The position numbers and the translations under genes were made by a program. Below are positions 37,101 to 46,900 of a stretch of 64,000 nt of DNA, piece after piece. The number at the start of each line of letters is the position of its first letter. Within the stretch, counting starts at the first letter, position 1. The notes under the pieces are model-generated. The model ran no database searches. It had not been told where the DNA came from and saw nothing but the letters and a program-made list of their open reading frames with translations. Source of the DNA: Lytechinus pictus (lineage: Eukaryota > Echinodermata > Echinoidea > Temnopleuroida > Toxopneustidae); contig NC_087252.1 in assembly GCF_037042905.1 (NCBI RefSeq), positions 30,381,994-30,445,993 on the forward strand. The letters are read 5' to 3'.

Positions 37101-40100
37101 ACCAAGATCTATGATGTCACAGATGAACAACTCTCCCCTTTTGGACACTGAAAATATACCCCAAAACATCTCTTTTTGCTCATTCTAATCATATGACAAA
37201 CGATTCATCAATGATATAATTTTGTGAAACCTCTTTACTTGTCCTCTCATAAAGAGAACACCTCACTTTGTGATAGACTCTATAAAAGTGAGAATATAAG
37301 TGAAATAAGTACTAAAGTAATGAGGGAGTTGTACATGTGTGACATCACAGATCCTGGTTGCATTGCCAATGGGAGGATCTACATGGCATTAGTGATCTCA
37401 ATATTCAAATGCTCATAACTTTCTTATTATTCATTCAATCTTCCTCAAACTTTCAACAATATGTTTCTTTGATTTTTCTCTTTGATATGGTTTCAGCTGG
37501 TTTCAAGGGTTTCATTTTCCTTTAACATGTGCTCATTTACAATGTTTGTCTTCACAAAGGAGTAAATATCATTGATATAAATATATATATCAACATAAAA
37601 TCGGACATAACACGAGGCTCACAATGTAAGACAGTCGCCTGCAATATTTCCAACTGATTAATTGATATTTTATAATTCATTGAATTATTTACTATCTTTT
37701 ATCATTTTGTATATATTGTATACATTTTCTCAGTAGCGTGATAAGGGGCCTTTTTTAAAATTTGAATTTGTTGATAAAGCTTAACAATAAATCAATTATT
37801 GATATCTATATTCTTAAAAGTATACGTTCTCTTTCTTCCCTTTTTCATTCTTCTTTTTTTTTTGGTCATATTATTTTAGAAGGCGAAATCTGCCCCGTCT
37901 TTATCTTAGTCATTTCCCTCTCTTTTATATATCAATAATACATTATTATTTTATTATTCTCGAAATTCCGTCGGTTGAAGGTCAATCTAAAAAAATTGTG
38001 GTCGGGGACCAATCCAAAAGAAATCGTAACAAAATTAATTATAAATCTAGTAGATTGAAAATCTAGTGGATTGAAAATCCAACTCTGGATCGGTACAATC
38101 TATTTAAATCTAAGGAATGTAGAAAGTAACTTGTAAGTATTTAACTCAGCCATTTTGTCCTTTTTATCAACATTGTGATTTTGAAATTTTATCTGAAAAC
38201 CTTTCTTATGTATCTTACTACAGCTCACTGTGAAGAGATTACATTTTCAACATTTCGTAGCCTGTGCAGTAACGTGCATTACCGCCACGTTCAGTATTCG
38301 ACCGGAACGGCCTTCCCCTCCCAGGCCGCTGCTGCTGGCCTCATTGCACCGGTTGAGAAGATACTGAGAACCATGGATACCAAGTGCGCTGATTTTATGA
38401 GACAATTCTTGTGCACGGTTTATGCACCGCCCTGTGTAAAGATGGGACCGCATGGACCAGGTAAATTACAAAAGCAAAAACAAGTACAAAATCAACAACA
38501 ATAACTATTAAGAAATAGGTTTCTACCTTGATGTTCACAGTTCCCTGACTTTCGTAATTCATATTTTTTCCTTTGAGACTATTTTTTAAATTAAAAATCG
38601 ACATTACAAAGCTCAACCAGTTATTAGTTTTTCGTTATCCTTATTAATATTATTACCTTCATTATCATTGGAACTAGTAGTAATATTTAAAGAGCTTGAT
38701 TGCAAAAGCGCTAAGATCCACTTTATAACCATTCTAGGAATATTATAGTTTGTTTTTATTCTCCCATATTGCAATTTTCCTAGGCGAAAATAAATTGACA
38801 TGATATACAACCCTATCATGTAAACATAAACTTGGGTTTAAAAGAAAACTACCAGTCGTCATGGCCTATAAATGGGGATTTTTTTTTCTTGGCATTTTTA
38901 TATTTACGTTTCAATGGGAATTTCAACTTTTCTTTTGTATAATCAGAGCGACAAAAAATCTATACACTGAGAAAAAAATGAATTTATGAAAATAGGATCT
39001 GACAATTTTTGCAAATGAGCTCTTCAGAAGAGTTTGCAAAAAAAAGATAGATCTAAGAAAATCACGTTTTTTATTATCCCATATTGCAATATTCTTATGC
39101 GAAAATAAATTGTCTTGATACCTTACCATGTGGTTCACATGGTAAGGTATCAAGACAATTTATTGTAAATGATAAATAAATAACACAAAATATATAAAAT
39201 GAAATATCAAAACATTTTGCAAGTGTGTGACTACAAAACAAGTGGTTTTAATTTTCAATTTATCAATTTCATCCACCCCTCATTTCTTATTCATTCACTG
39301 CCTATCCTCAGGAAAAGTTGCTCTTATTTTCTTCACCAAATTTATTGAGAATTTGTTTGACTCATTGCACTTGGATGATTGAAATAACTGTTCTGTTTCT
39401 TTTTTAGGATATTTGCTACCTTGCCGTGAACTCTGTCAACGTGTCGTAGATTCGTGCAGCGCCGACCCGACAGCGGACGTTTTCAGTGAAATGGGATACC
39501 TCAACTGCAGCAATTTCCCGTCAATATTCGACGACAATGCAACTTGTTATAGTAATGGTGTGTAAATGAGCTTCACTACACCTACAACTGGCGCTGCCCC
39601 CACCTGTCTCACCCGCAATCTGTTAACCGTTTGCAAATGTGTGATTGGTCAACTTAATTACTCATTTTTATCTTCATGCATTATGTTATATTGTATTTTC
39701 TACGATGCATTTTCTACGACAACGAAAAAAAAAAATGATTAAATCGATTTAATACACGATCGTTTTCAACTTGCTGTTCAGTGGTGGATCAAGGGGGCTG
39801 GGGGCCGCCCAACAGGGCTACCACTGTATTAAAAAGTGGTGGTTTATGTAAAGAAAAACATAAGAAAGATGAGCACCCCCCCCCCTCCCCGCCACGCCAA
39901 TGTTCGCAAAAGGAAAATCGACACATAAGCAAGTCGTAAATGTTGTCAAAGAAATTTCGACGGGAAAGTGCTAGTATTGTGGCCATTGACTTATATGTAT
40001 TACCAGTTTTTCCTCGTCAGAACATTTTTGTTCGTGGATGCGCAAATGCGATTCGTATGAATAGCATCTTTTCCCAATCTCTACGCAGACACCTTTTACA

Positions 40101-43100
40101 ACGTACCTATTTCTTTGAAACTGAAAACCAAATCATAGAGGGTTTTTTTTTGTCCAAAGTAATGCCATTTTCCCAGAGACCGGGGGAGCTTATCATTCAT
40201 ATTTTTGTCCGATAAGTTGTCAGATCTGACAACTTTTCCGGAATTTGATTGGCTAAGAACCATTGTTATTATGGTAATTGTCGAATAAAACGGGACGCGT
40301 CGGATAAACTGTCCGACAAGTCTTTCATTAAATGCTCCTCTTGGGAACGCTACTGCTTTGATTCACCGATTTTCGACAAAGGCTAACTTTTTTGTCATTG
40401 GATTTTGACAACAAATACTATCTGCGTTATAGAACACGTCTGCGTCCTGATTGCGAAAATTACCTGTTTTCAGTTACAGGCCTCATATAAGGTGACAAAA
40501 GTTCTTATAATAATACTAGAATAAATAAAGTAATAATGAATAATAATATCCCATTATATTCCACTAATCACCGCCTGATAACAGAAGTTGAGATCTCACT
40601 GTGGCCTGTTGTTGCCGGAAAAGGTCACGTGATCAGAGACGAGGGTTCAAATATCACCGCTTTCTGCTCCGCCAGCTGTGAGAACTGCTCTCGACCGCAG
40701 TGGCACGATCCTAACGGCAGAGAAATCACTGAAGACGGTACGTTCCTTATTAATGTTCCTTGTTTATGATTTTACATCGATTGTTACTTACACTATCTTT
40801 TCTGTTATTATTATTATCATCATTGTAATAATTGATGATGTCATGTTGATCAAACAAACCAACAAAAACATAGATTAAAAAAAAGATATGTTCAAAATTA
40901 ATAAAGATGGAGTTAAATTTGACTTACCCCAAATAAATAGTGGTTCTGCACTCTTACAATTCGGAAATATAAATGGATCGGCTTTTTCTTTTCATTCTTG
41001 ACTTGACATGCATCTTAAGCTACAATGGAATAAAGGTTTATAGGCTCTCTGCTCTTAGACAAACTGATAATTTCTTGTTCTCAATCTTCCTCACCTTTTC
41101 CAGTTTGTTGCCTTCATTCCCTAACTCTCTCACGAACATACCGTCATACGTACACACGCACATCACCATTCACAGACAAACATACACACACATGCACACA
41201 CGCATGACTCTCTGACTCTCTCCACTACTTCTCCCCCCATGATTGTCTATATCATTTTATTGCACCCAGTCTTTCTGTTTCCTTATATTCAATAAACTTC
41301 CTTATTTCCTTAAACCTCTCTTCAGCTACACCCTCTGGACTTATACAAGTATACGTATTTCTCTGATTATAATATACCCCCCTCTCTCTCTCCATCTCTA
41401 TTTTCTCCTCCCTCCATCTCTAACACCTCCCCCCTCCTCTCTGTATACAGTGCGTCCCAGAAAAAAACCCCGACATATTTTATGATTGTAAAATTTGTCT
41501 CTGAAAACGGGTTTCCTTTTTTTTCTGGGACGCACTGTATACTTTTATCCATAATTATACTAAATAAAATGAAATAAAACACCATAATGAGAGAACGTTC
41601 ACGACAGTGGAGCGCTGTGGCCCAGTGGATTAGTCTTCTGACTTTGAAAAAGAGGGTCGTGGGTTCGAATCCCAGCCATGGCGTGATTTCCGTCAGCAAG
41701 AAACTTATCCACATTGTGCTGCACTCAACCCAGGTGAGGTGAATAGGTACCCGGTAGGAAAAAGATCCTTGAATGCTTGAGCGCCTAGGCAGCTCAGCTA
41801 AAACCGGGGTAATAATAATAATAGCAGGGCCCGCTGGTCATGCTGGTAGAACAATTTTCGATCGAAACTGAAGTGGCTACCCTAGGTCAATATACCTATT
41901 TTATTATTATTGTTATTATTACAATAATAGGCCCTATCTTTTTTCCCATTGTCCGTGTTTTTCGTCATCAATAGGAATAGAAAATACCATCAAGGATGTA
42001 TACACCACCAATGTTGGCACCTTTACATCTATGTTGACGATAACATCATTGAATTCATCATGGGTTGGCGAGTATATCTGTTGGTTCAAAAATCAAGAGA
42101 AAACGATTTCCGTCCAACTAGTTGGTACGTATTATTTTTCAATTTTAACCCTCAAACTGTTAAACAAATAGATTCAATGTAAGCCAGAGAGAGAGAGAGA
42201 GAGAGAGTAGCAATCTAGTTGATTTTTTTTTTCGTTTTTGTATTCTCAAAATAAGATAAATGGAACTGACAAGATCGTCTGGTAATATTTGCAATATACA
42301 CATTATTTTTATACAAATAATATGTCAACATTGTAATTATATTTTATTTTTGGGGTATTAATCATTCTAATCGATTTGTATGAATGATATGAAAAATAAT
42401 GTCAATTGAGATAATAAAACAAATGGATGTTAAAACTATTTGACCAAAATAGCTTACTTTTTTTTTCTTCAAAACGTCCATATCCTGAATCTTTCTTTAT
42501 TTATGAACATTTGAATCTACTTCATAGATTTTATGGAGCTGTTCCTCAGGCCTTTTCAAAATAAAAACACATGCAGAATATCCTCTTTCATTTCTTCTTT
42601 CGAATCAGGGATGCCAACGTCATCACCATCTGAAAGCAATGGCACGTTAAATCAGTCAACGACTCCAAATTTAACGGTAGCGACCAACGAGACAATGGTG
42701 TACAATGCCACAATGATGTACAACGTCACTACGACTCCAACACAAAACGTCACAATGGTTTATAACGTAACATCCCAACCTACACCGTACTTCATGAATG
42801 ACACGTCACACAACGTCACAATGATGATAAATTACACCACGGCATCAGGTACGAAACATAATGTGATTACGAAGTTGCGTGTAGTTTTGCAGTTTTAGGT
42901 GTGTGTAAAGGAAATGCGATACCTGATGATTTTGCGAGCGAGTGCATTTATACATGCCGTTTCTTATAATTTCAGTATATAATTTTATTAATTTCTTTTA
43001 TCGGCAATCGCCGCTTGTATCTAAATGCCCAAAACCAAACGTAATTGGAAACGTGATTGTTATTTTATTTTTTTTATTTCAAGACGCAGCGTTTATGTGT

Positions 43101-46100
43101 CTTTCTTTTCTTTTCTCTTCCAAAAGAAACTAATATTACCATACCGGCCAAGCCGCAGAATGCATCTATGTCAAATGCCACAACACCAACAGTAAACGGT
43201 ACTACGCCCTCAATCTGTCCACAATGGAGAGGTAACAATACAGTTTTAGAGCGGTCCTACGTCATCGAAGATCGGGGAATGACGTCGTTCTTCAGGGGTT
43301 GGGTTGACGTACAGGGACAAGGAGCGGCCAACGACTTCTGCAGGTATTGGGCATGTGATTATAAACAATGGGTACCGTCGTTTGATAACTCATGTATACA
43401 TCATCATCTCTTATATCATGTATCTTCGAAACTTGTTTTGTATTTTTGCAGTTATCAAACTGAAAGAGCTTCCTAGGTTCAGTCGCTTCCTCTTAGTTCT
43501 GCAATCTTGTGTAATAGACAAAATACCTTGAATACATATAAAATAAATAAACAAAAATCTAGCCAATTTTCTGTCAGAGACCTTTCATCACTCTAAACTG
43601 GAGAATAAAACATTTACCTAAATTATTTTAACTATTATTATTAATTGTCGCTGTTGTTATCGACTTTATAATTATGGTGGTAATTGCAACTTATTTCATT
43701 ACGCATTTTTTTTGTCTTACATGCAATATTACTCCAGTCAAAGGCTTCGACAGATGGAATACATAGTTTTATTTTCCTATATTTCGTTTTTGTTTCAACA
43801 TTTCGATATACAGTCTCTTATTTTGTGTCGTTCAGTCATGTAAACAAAAATTAATTTAAGAAATTCAAACGTCAATTTATTATTACGAATATAAACATGG
43901 TTCTCAAACTAAAAAAAGGCATTAGTTCCTTTTGATTAATAATTTTAAGCACAATAATGTTTGCATTATCGTCATCACCATCATCAATATCATCATTACC
44001 TCTAGTATCACTAATTCCACATCCATTACGGTTAGCATTATTCGACTTCGCATGCCCTGAAATTTGCATTAATTCTTCTTTTTCATAGAATAGTAAGAAC
44101 TGATGGGAAACCATTCATGTCCTGCTTACTGGCTGGTTCGATGGAAGATGACCTATTAGCATACACATCTCCCAACCCCTCCGAAGAATGGTTTGACCCA
44201 GGCTATTCCAATACTTGGTATATGAAAGACGAAGACGAAGATGGACGAGATGACTATTGCAGGTATGAAGAAGGCTATTGGTGTTACGGGCCTAATTACA
44301 ACTGGCAGGCAAAAGATATTTATTCGAGCCAACCCAATCTCAATTTTTAAAATTGATATCGCTGATTGACAAAAATGAATGAATATGTCTGACAATATAT
44401 CACTGATTCTAGGGAGGGTACTGACTAAACTTCCCTTTTTTCAAGTTTGAAAGATATATCACCACTTTGGAACTATTGTTTTTACTGGCGGAAGAATTAG
44501 GGCCATTTTACTCTGTCAAGCGATGAATTTGTTGTTGTCGTTGTTTTAGATTATACGGCGCGTATCATTCAGTAGTGAATATTTGCGCCAAATTAGTAGT
44601 GAATATTTGATCCTGGCAGGTGTAGTCTTCATAAATGCCGATTTATTTTTAAAATGAGCCGGTCGAGGTACCCTTTTCTGGTGAGATATGGAATATCAGA
44701 CGTATATCCCATCCACTGGTAGTAAACATTCAACCCTCGAATTTCCTCCTTATTTTTTTTTTTTTTTTTAAAGTGCCACCTTAACATACGAGTCTATGGG
44801 AAAGTATTTAGGCCTGTGATACCTATATTGGGTTCTTAAACTTTAACGTAGGCTAAAGTAAGGAACGTACCTTCCATTTGCATGCTCTGCAATGCTGCAG
44901 TTTGCGAAGGCAAAACTATTTACTTGAAACGGTACCCCTTTTGTCTCGGTATGTTATCAAGTTACGAATAAAATTAGGAATACAAGACATATCAAGAATC
45001 ACTTCACTGTTCCCAAATCACTAAACCAAAATACGTCTTCCGAGTGACTAATTATATATGGATGGTGTTCGCCGTTCACGTAGGAGCTTACAGCGTGTGT
45101 GTGTGTGTGTTTGTGAGGGATTCCACAGGCTATTGCTGAAACTTACAAAAGTACCCCACAATCTGGTGCCCCATAAGAATCCTGGTGTGCGTAAGTGTGT
45201 GTATGTGTGTGTGTGTGTGTGTGTGAAGGGGGTTATGGCAGCTGAATACTGCTGCGAATCAACAAAAGTATAGATATAAATAAACCCATGCAAAGGATAT
45301 CATTATCCGGTGTTTTAATGAAACACTTTCATTCAGTTTCAGTAGATTTTTTGTTGCAATAATTGTTACCCGATACAATGTATACATGCAGGAGAACCAC
45401 TGCATGAATCATCAACATGCCGGAAAGGTTATCATGGTCAATGGGTGGATACAATCACAATGATCGCATAGATAATGCGTTTTTTATTGTTCATAATGTA
45501 ACGATGGAAATTACTATAATCAGTGGCGTACCTAGGATTTTTCACAGGGGGGGGGGGGCAAAACCATCCGCCAAAAAATTTGACAAGCAAAAAAAAAAAA
45601 AATAATAAAATCACAAATGAAGGATTTCGTACCAGAAAAAAAATTTGACAAGCTTCAAGCTCGTCAGGGGGGGCAATAAAGGTCTTCAAGCTCGTCAGGG
45701 GGGGCAAAAAAGGATTTTCAAGCTCGTCAGGGGGGCAGTGATACGTCCTTTGCATGGGTTGTGGCTCGTCAGGGGGACAGACTGCCCCTCTGCCCCCCCC
45801 CCCCACCCCGTAGGTACGCTAGTGACTATAATCCTTTCCTGGTTGGTCGTTTTGTGTGTGTCGCATTTCTGATTTATTTTTGGTAACTTGCACAAACATT
45901 ACCTCAGGAAGAGTACTACAAAAGAGTGCACTATCATTACCATTATGTTTTTCTTCTTTTTTAAATTTTTGTTTGGTACCTGATTTTTATTATCTTCTTC
46001 ATCTATTTATTTTTTTTCTAATTAGCTTTATCTTCTTACTTTTCGTACCCTCCTCTCTGCCAATTATGCCACCTCCCACTTCTCATTTTCTGGGCTTTTG

Positions 46101-46729
46101 GGGGTTCAAAGTCGGGTTGTTTTAATTTATTTCGTTTTGAGATTAGTCTTCCCTTACTTCCTAACGACGTCTTCTTCGCTGACGTACAAGGGGTGTCTTC
46201 GACCCATGCCACTCAAAAAGCTCTACGATCAATAGAGAATGTGGGAAAAAGAAAGGCAAAGATAGTGTTATTTTACGAGGAAGTATTGTATCAAAACCTA
46301 CCACAAAATCAAATTTTCATTTTAAACTGGTAAAAAAAATACTCGCACATTTCACTCTCTTGGGACTTTGAAGAAAGGGTGTTTTACACGCCATGTTGAG
46401 CACTCTTTTTTTTTTCTCATTTCGCCGCTGCCCCCTGCTTTATTTTTCCCCGATTTCCCATTCTCTTAATTTCCAGACTTCTGAAAGTGTAAATTGAATA
46501 TTTGACTACAATTTTCAAATCGATACTGCGGTATTTATAATAGACTTTTTCATTCTTCCTTTTGAAAACATAACACCACAGATGCGTCGGAAGTGTGCCG
46601 GATACAACGGTTGTATGTATGAAAGCTGGACCTGCTGGATTCGAGGGTCAGGAAAGGGATTTTACACCGGAAAGCTCACCGATGGATTGCTTCTACCTCA
46701 CCGCTGATCCTTTCTTTGGATTTCCGTAG
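27944..46729 (+). CDS. Complete 11-exon gene for a secreted protein with two Frizzled (FZ) domains, FN3, Ig and DxDxDG repeats
   Basis: Eleven exons join in one frame (27944-28001, 32877-33257, 33600-34079, 38224-38460, 39408-39557, 40585-40737, 41975-42124, 42609-42848, 43127-43343, 44089-44262, 46582-46729), total 2388 nt, 795 codons plus TAG. Every internal border is AG/GT and phases match: the first eight introns are phase 1, the last two phase 2. Predicted order: signal peptide, FZ-1, Thr-rich linker, FN3-like, FZ-2, Ig, sequon-rich linker, two DxDxDG-type repeats. No hydrophobic membrane segment, GPI-like tail, netrin or kinase domain is visible, so the product should be secreted. FZ domains are known in Wnt receptors, sFRPs, ROR, MuSK, MFRP and corin; this combination matches none that I know. 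Ligand binding is inferred. An AATAAA lies 12 nt after the stop. Exon joins are predicted by eye, without transcript support. Confidence 0.88.
28355..29175. mobile_element. Tc1/mariner-like MITE, copy 2, in intron 1 of the FZ gene
   Basis: Ends CAGTGCGTCCCACAAAAAACG / TTTTTGTGGGAAGCACTG, TA at both sides (28353-54, 29176-77). It is the same family as 23168-23994 but inserted in the opposite orientation. Confidence 0.75.
30292..30602. mobile_element. 311-bp foldback MITE (GGCCCGTATTCTGAAGTC ends)
   Basis: Left GGCCCGTATTCTGAAGTCAGG and right ACTTCAGAATACGGGCC are inverted; TTTAAACCTGAG and CCATACTTAAACCAC pair inside. ATT flanks both ends. It lies in intron 1 of the FZ gene. Confidence 0.7.
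31057..31112. repeat. (TA)n microsatellite
   Basis: About 25 TA units, next to a foldback element. Confidence 0.9.
31118..31526. mobile_element. Foldback element that contains a tRNA-like sequence
   Basis: 31118-31222 (AAGGTTCCCCAGAGCTATCTA, CCGAAAAAATGTCTCTGCC) is the reverse complement of 31415-31526. The right arm overlaps the 3' end of the tRNA-like part. Confidence 0.6.
31355..31425 (+). tRNA. tRNA-like sequence (tRNA-derived repeat), 71 nt
   Basis: Acceptor halves GTTTCTG and CAGAGAC pair over 7 positions (one G-T). An A-box-like TGGTCTGGTGG, anticodon stem CCTGC/GCTGG with loop GTTCAAA, and T arm CCGGGTTCGATTCCCGG are all present. Strict numbering gives anticodon TCA, which no standard tRNA uses. 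With its place in a foldback repeat, it is more likely a tRNA pseudogene or SINE head than a working tRNA. Confidence 0.35.
32877..33257 (+). CDS. FZ gene exon 2: first Frizzled cysteine-rich domain
   Basis: The exon uses the acceptor ..ttctgcag before 32877; an upstream AG at 32854 would put the domain out of frame. It ends in phase 1 at a GTAGGT donor (33258). The 127 codons hold a full FZ domain with ten cysteines in family order: LCQQ, DAC, the TGC of VDTGC, LIC, HPPC, MPPC, DTC, QKC, LQC and RRC. The block LALICGAYHPPC followed by PPCRDTC is the typical FZ core. One exon encodes the whole module, unlike FZ-2, which is split. Role: probable binding of a Wnt or other lipid-modified ligand outside the cell (inference from family). 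Confidence 0.9.
33600..34079 (+). CDS. FZ gene exon 3: Thr-rich linker plus FN3-like domain
   Basis: Acceptor tttttag precedes 33600 and the donor is GTAAGA at 34080; phase 1 to phase 1. The first ~60 codons are a Thr-rich, mucin-like stretch (STTTTMTTT, TTTISM) with NxT/S sequons. The last ~95 codons look like a fibronectin type III fold: a tryptophan strand (GWVLI), VDGFEVVYYN, then YTVLIRAFNETDTG, matching the FN3 pattern Y.V.V.A.N..G. Assignment rests on this pattern only; an Ig-like fold is the main alternative. Confidence 0.8.
34080..38223. other. Intron 3 of the FZ gene (4.1 kb)
   Basis: No exon with a domain signature was found. It holds a foldback element at 36934-37525, a short inverted pair GGCCAACCCGGTTTAT / AACTGGGTTGGCCGAC near 35087 and 35190, and G-rich sequence at 36535-36625. 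Confidence 0.5.
36934..37525. mobile_element. 592-bp foldback element with TTAA ends
   Basis: Left TTAAAGGCGAATGAAACTCTTG and right AAGGGTTTCATTTTCCTTTAA are inverted, with TTATGAGCATTTGAATG / CAAATGCTCATAA inside. Bordering TTAA suggests a TTAA-targeting family (piggyBac or Kolobok-like); the class is inferred. Confidence 0.6.
38224..38460 (+). CDS. FZ gene exon 4: first part of the second Frizzled domain
   Basis: Acceptor ttactacag precedes 38224 and donor GTAAAT follows 38460; phase 1 at both ends. It encodes HCEEI, LCSN, TKC, FLCTVYAPPC, that is cysteines 1-5 of the FZ module, and stops right after the flexible GPHGPG segment. FLCTVYAPPC is very close to the FLCSLYAPVC consensus of Frizzled and sFRP proteins. 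Confidence 0.9.
39408..39557 (+). CDS. FZ gene exon 5: second part of the second Frizzled domain
   Basis: Acceptor ttttttag precedes 39408; donor GTGTGT at 39558; phase 1 both ends. It completes FZ-2 with LPCRELCQR, DSC, LNC and ATC, giving ten cysteines together with exon 4. PCRELC is the hallmark of the C-terminal half of FZ domains. A sequon (NCS, NAT) lies near the end. Confidence 0.88.
39779..39900. mobile_element. hAT-like remnant in the intron after FZ-2
   Basis: Starts CAGTGGTGGATCAAGGGGG and ends with a C-run and CCCCGCCACG, roughly inverted. No clear target duplication. Confidence 0.35.
40165..40345. mobile_element. Small foldback in the intron before the Ig exons
   Basis: Contains TTGTCCGATAAGTTGTCAGATC and CGGATAAACTGTCCGACAAG in inverted order. 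The left part also has a TTGTCAGATCTGACAA palindrome. Confidence 0.45.
40585..40737 (+). CDS. FZ gene exon 6: N-terminal half of an Ig domain
   Basis: Acceptor ataacag precedes 40585, donor GTACGT follows 40737; phase 1 both ends. Encodes EVEISLWPVV, an EGSNITAFC strand, then an additional C-x-x-x-C-x-x-C cluster (CSASCENC) and a W strand (PQWHDPNG). This is the B-to-C strand part of an I-set/C2-type Ig fold; the partner cysteine comes from the next exon. Confidence 0.82.
41448..41537. mobile_element. 90-bp Tc1/mariner-like MITE
   Basis: Ends CAGTGCGTCCCAGAAAAAAA / TTTTTTCTGGGACGCACTG, TA on both sides. Shares termini with the two 0.82-kb copies but is only 90 bp. It lies in the intron that splits the Ig domain. 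Confidence 0.75.
41609..41830 (+). mobile_element. tRNA-derived SINE, copy 1
   Basis: The head has CTGTGGCCCAGTGGATTAG and B box GGGTTCGAATCCC (41661). The body has ATGGCGTGATTTCCGTCAGCA, GTGCTGCACTCAACCCAGG and TACCCGGTAGG, and the end is an (AAT)n tail. Copies 2 and 3 are at 59431 and 61937. Confidence 0.7.
41975..42124 (+). CDS. FZ gene exon 7: C-terminal half of the Ig domain
   Basis: Acceptor catcaatag precedes 41975, donor GTACGT follows 42124; phase 1 both ends. Encodes FTSMLTITSL then SSWVGEYICWF, the E and F strands of an Ig domain with the canonical YxC cysteine, then TISVQLVG. Together with exon 6 this is one complete Ig module of about 100 residues split by one intron. Confidence 0.85.
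42609..42848 (+). CDS. FZ gene exon 8: linker packed with N-glycosylation sequons
   Basis: Acceptor cgaatcag precedes 42609, donor GTACGA follows 42848; phase 1 both ends. The 80 codons contain about 11 N-x-S/T sites (NGT, NQS, NLT, NET, NAT, NVT four times, NDT, NYT), several inside a repeated TMVYNVT-like unit, and no cysteine. It should form an extended, heavily N-glycosylated stalk between the Ig domain and the C-terminal repeats. Confidence 0.82.
43127..43343 (+). CDS. FZ gene exon 9: end of stalk and first DxDxDG-like repeat
   Basis: Acceptor ccaaaag precedes 43127; donor GTATTG follows 43343, leaving phase 2. The start continues the sequon-rich stalk (NIT, NAS, NAT, NGT). After SICPQW it enters a new domain ending FRGWVDVQGQG..NDFCR. 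The motif W-x-D-x-Q-G-x-G..D-F-C-R resembles a calcium-type DxDxDG loop with Gln at two acidic positions. The same motif, fully acidic, ends exon 10. Confidence 0.78.
44089..44262 (+). CDS. FZ gene exon 10: second DxDxDG repeat
   Basis: Acceptor tttcatag precedes 44089; donor GTATGA follows 44262; phase 2 both ends. Encodes a segment with one cysteine (PFMSCLLAGS) and ends TWYMKDEDEDGRDDYCR, a strong DxDxDGxxD acidic loop as in FG-GAP/VCBS or EF-hand-like loops. Exons 9 and 10 both stop exactly after (F/Y)CR, so the repeat unit matches the exon unit. Confidence 0.82.
45093..45225. repeat. Two (GT)n microsatellites
   Basis: GT runs at about 45093-45111 and 45189-45225 in the last intron of the FZ gene. 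Confidence 0.8.
45521..45824. mobile_element. 304-bp hAT-like element with perfect 8-bp target duplication
   Basis: Ends CAGTGGCGTACCTAGGA and GTAGGTACGCTAGTG are inverted; ACTATAAT flanks both sides exactly (45513-45520 and 45825-45832), as expected for hAT. It carries an internal tandem repeat (TTCAAGCTCGTCAGGGGGG, three to four units of ~34 bp). No transposase. Confidence 0.8.
46582..46729 (+). CDS. FZ gene exon 11: last repeat segment and stop
   Basis: Acceptor cacccacag-type site (..acaccacag) precedes 46582; the phase-2 join completes the Arg of YCR. It reads CVGSVPDTTVVCMKAG..., parallel to IVRTDGKPFMSCLLAG in exon 10, and ends ADPFFGFP followed by TAG at 46727. There is no hydrophobic tail after the repeat, which supports secretion. 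Confidence 0.78.
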
Positions 46730-46740
46730 TTGTGGTCAGC

Positions 46741-46746
46741 AATAAA
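46741..46746 (+). terminator. Candidate polyadenylation signal AATAAA of the FZ gene
   Basis: AATAAA begins 12 bases after the stop codon at 46729. It would give a very short 3' UTR. Further AATAAA motifs lie downstream (for example near 47998), so the real cleavage site is uncertain. Confidence 0.4.
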
Positions 46747-46900
46747 CTCCAGGGGAGTGTTTCACGAAACATATTGTCAGTGATTTCCACTGACTGATTT
46801 GGCTTGAACCAATCAGAAGCAAGGATTTATGCAGCGTATAACAGTTGCCAAGGATAATCACTATTTCGTTTCATAAAACGGGTCCAAGAAGGTTTGGACG
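46747..46900. mobile_element. Small foldback directly after the FZ gene
   Basis: AGTGTTTCACGAAACAT near the left and CGTTTCATAAAACGGG near the right are inverted. It overlaps the expected 3' UTR end region. Confidence 0.4.

Noticed and set aside
43344-43476. Readthrough of FZ exon 9 into the following bases
   Set aside because: The frame continues for 44 codons but loses domain character, while the GTATTG donor joins exactly to exon 10 in phase 2.
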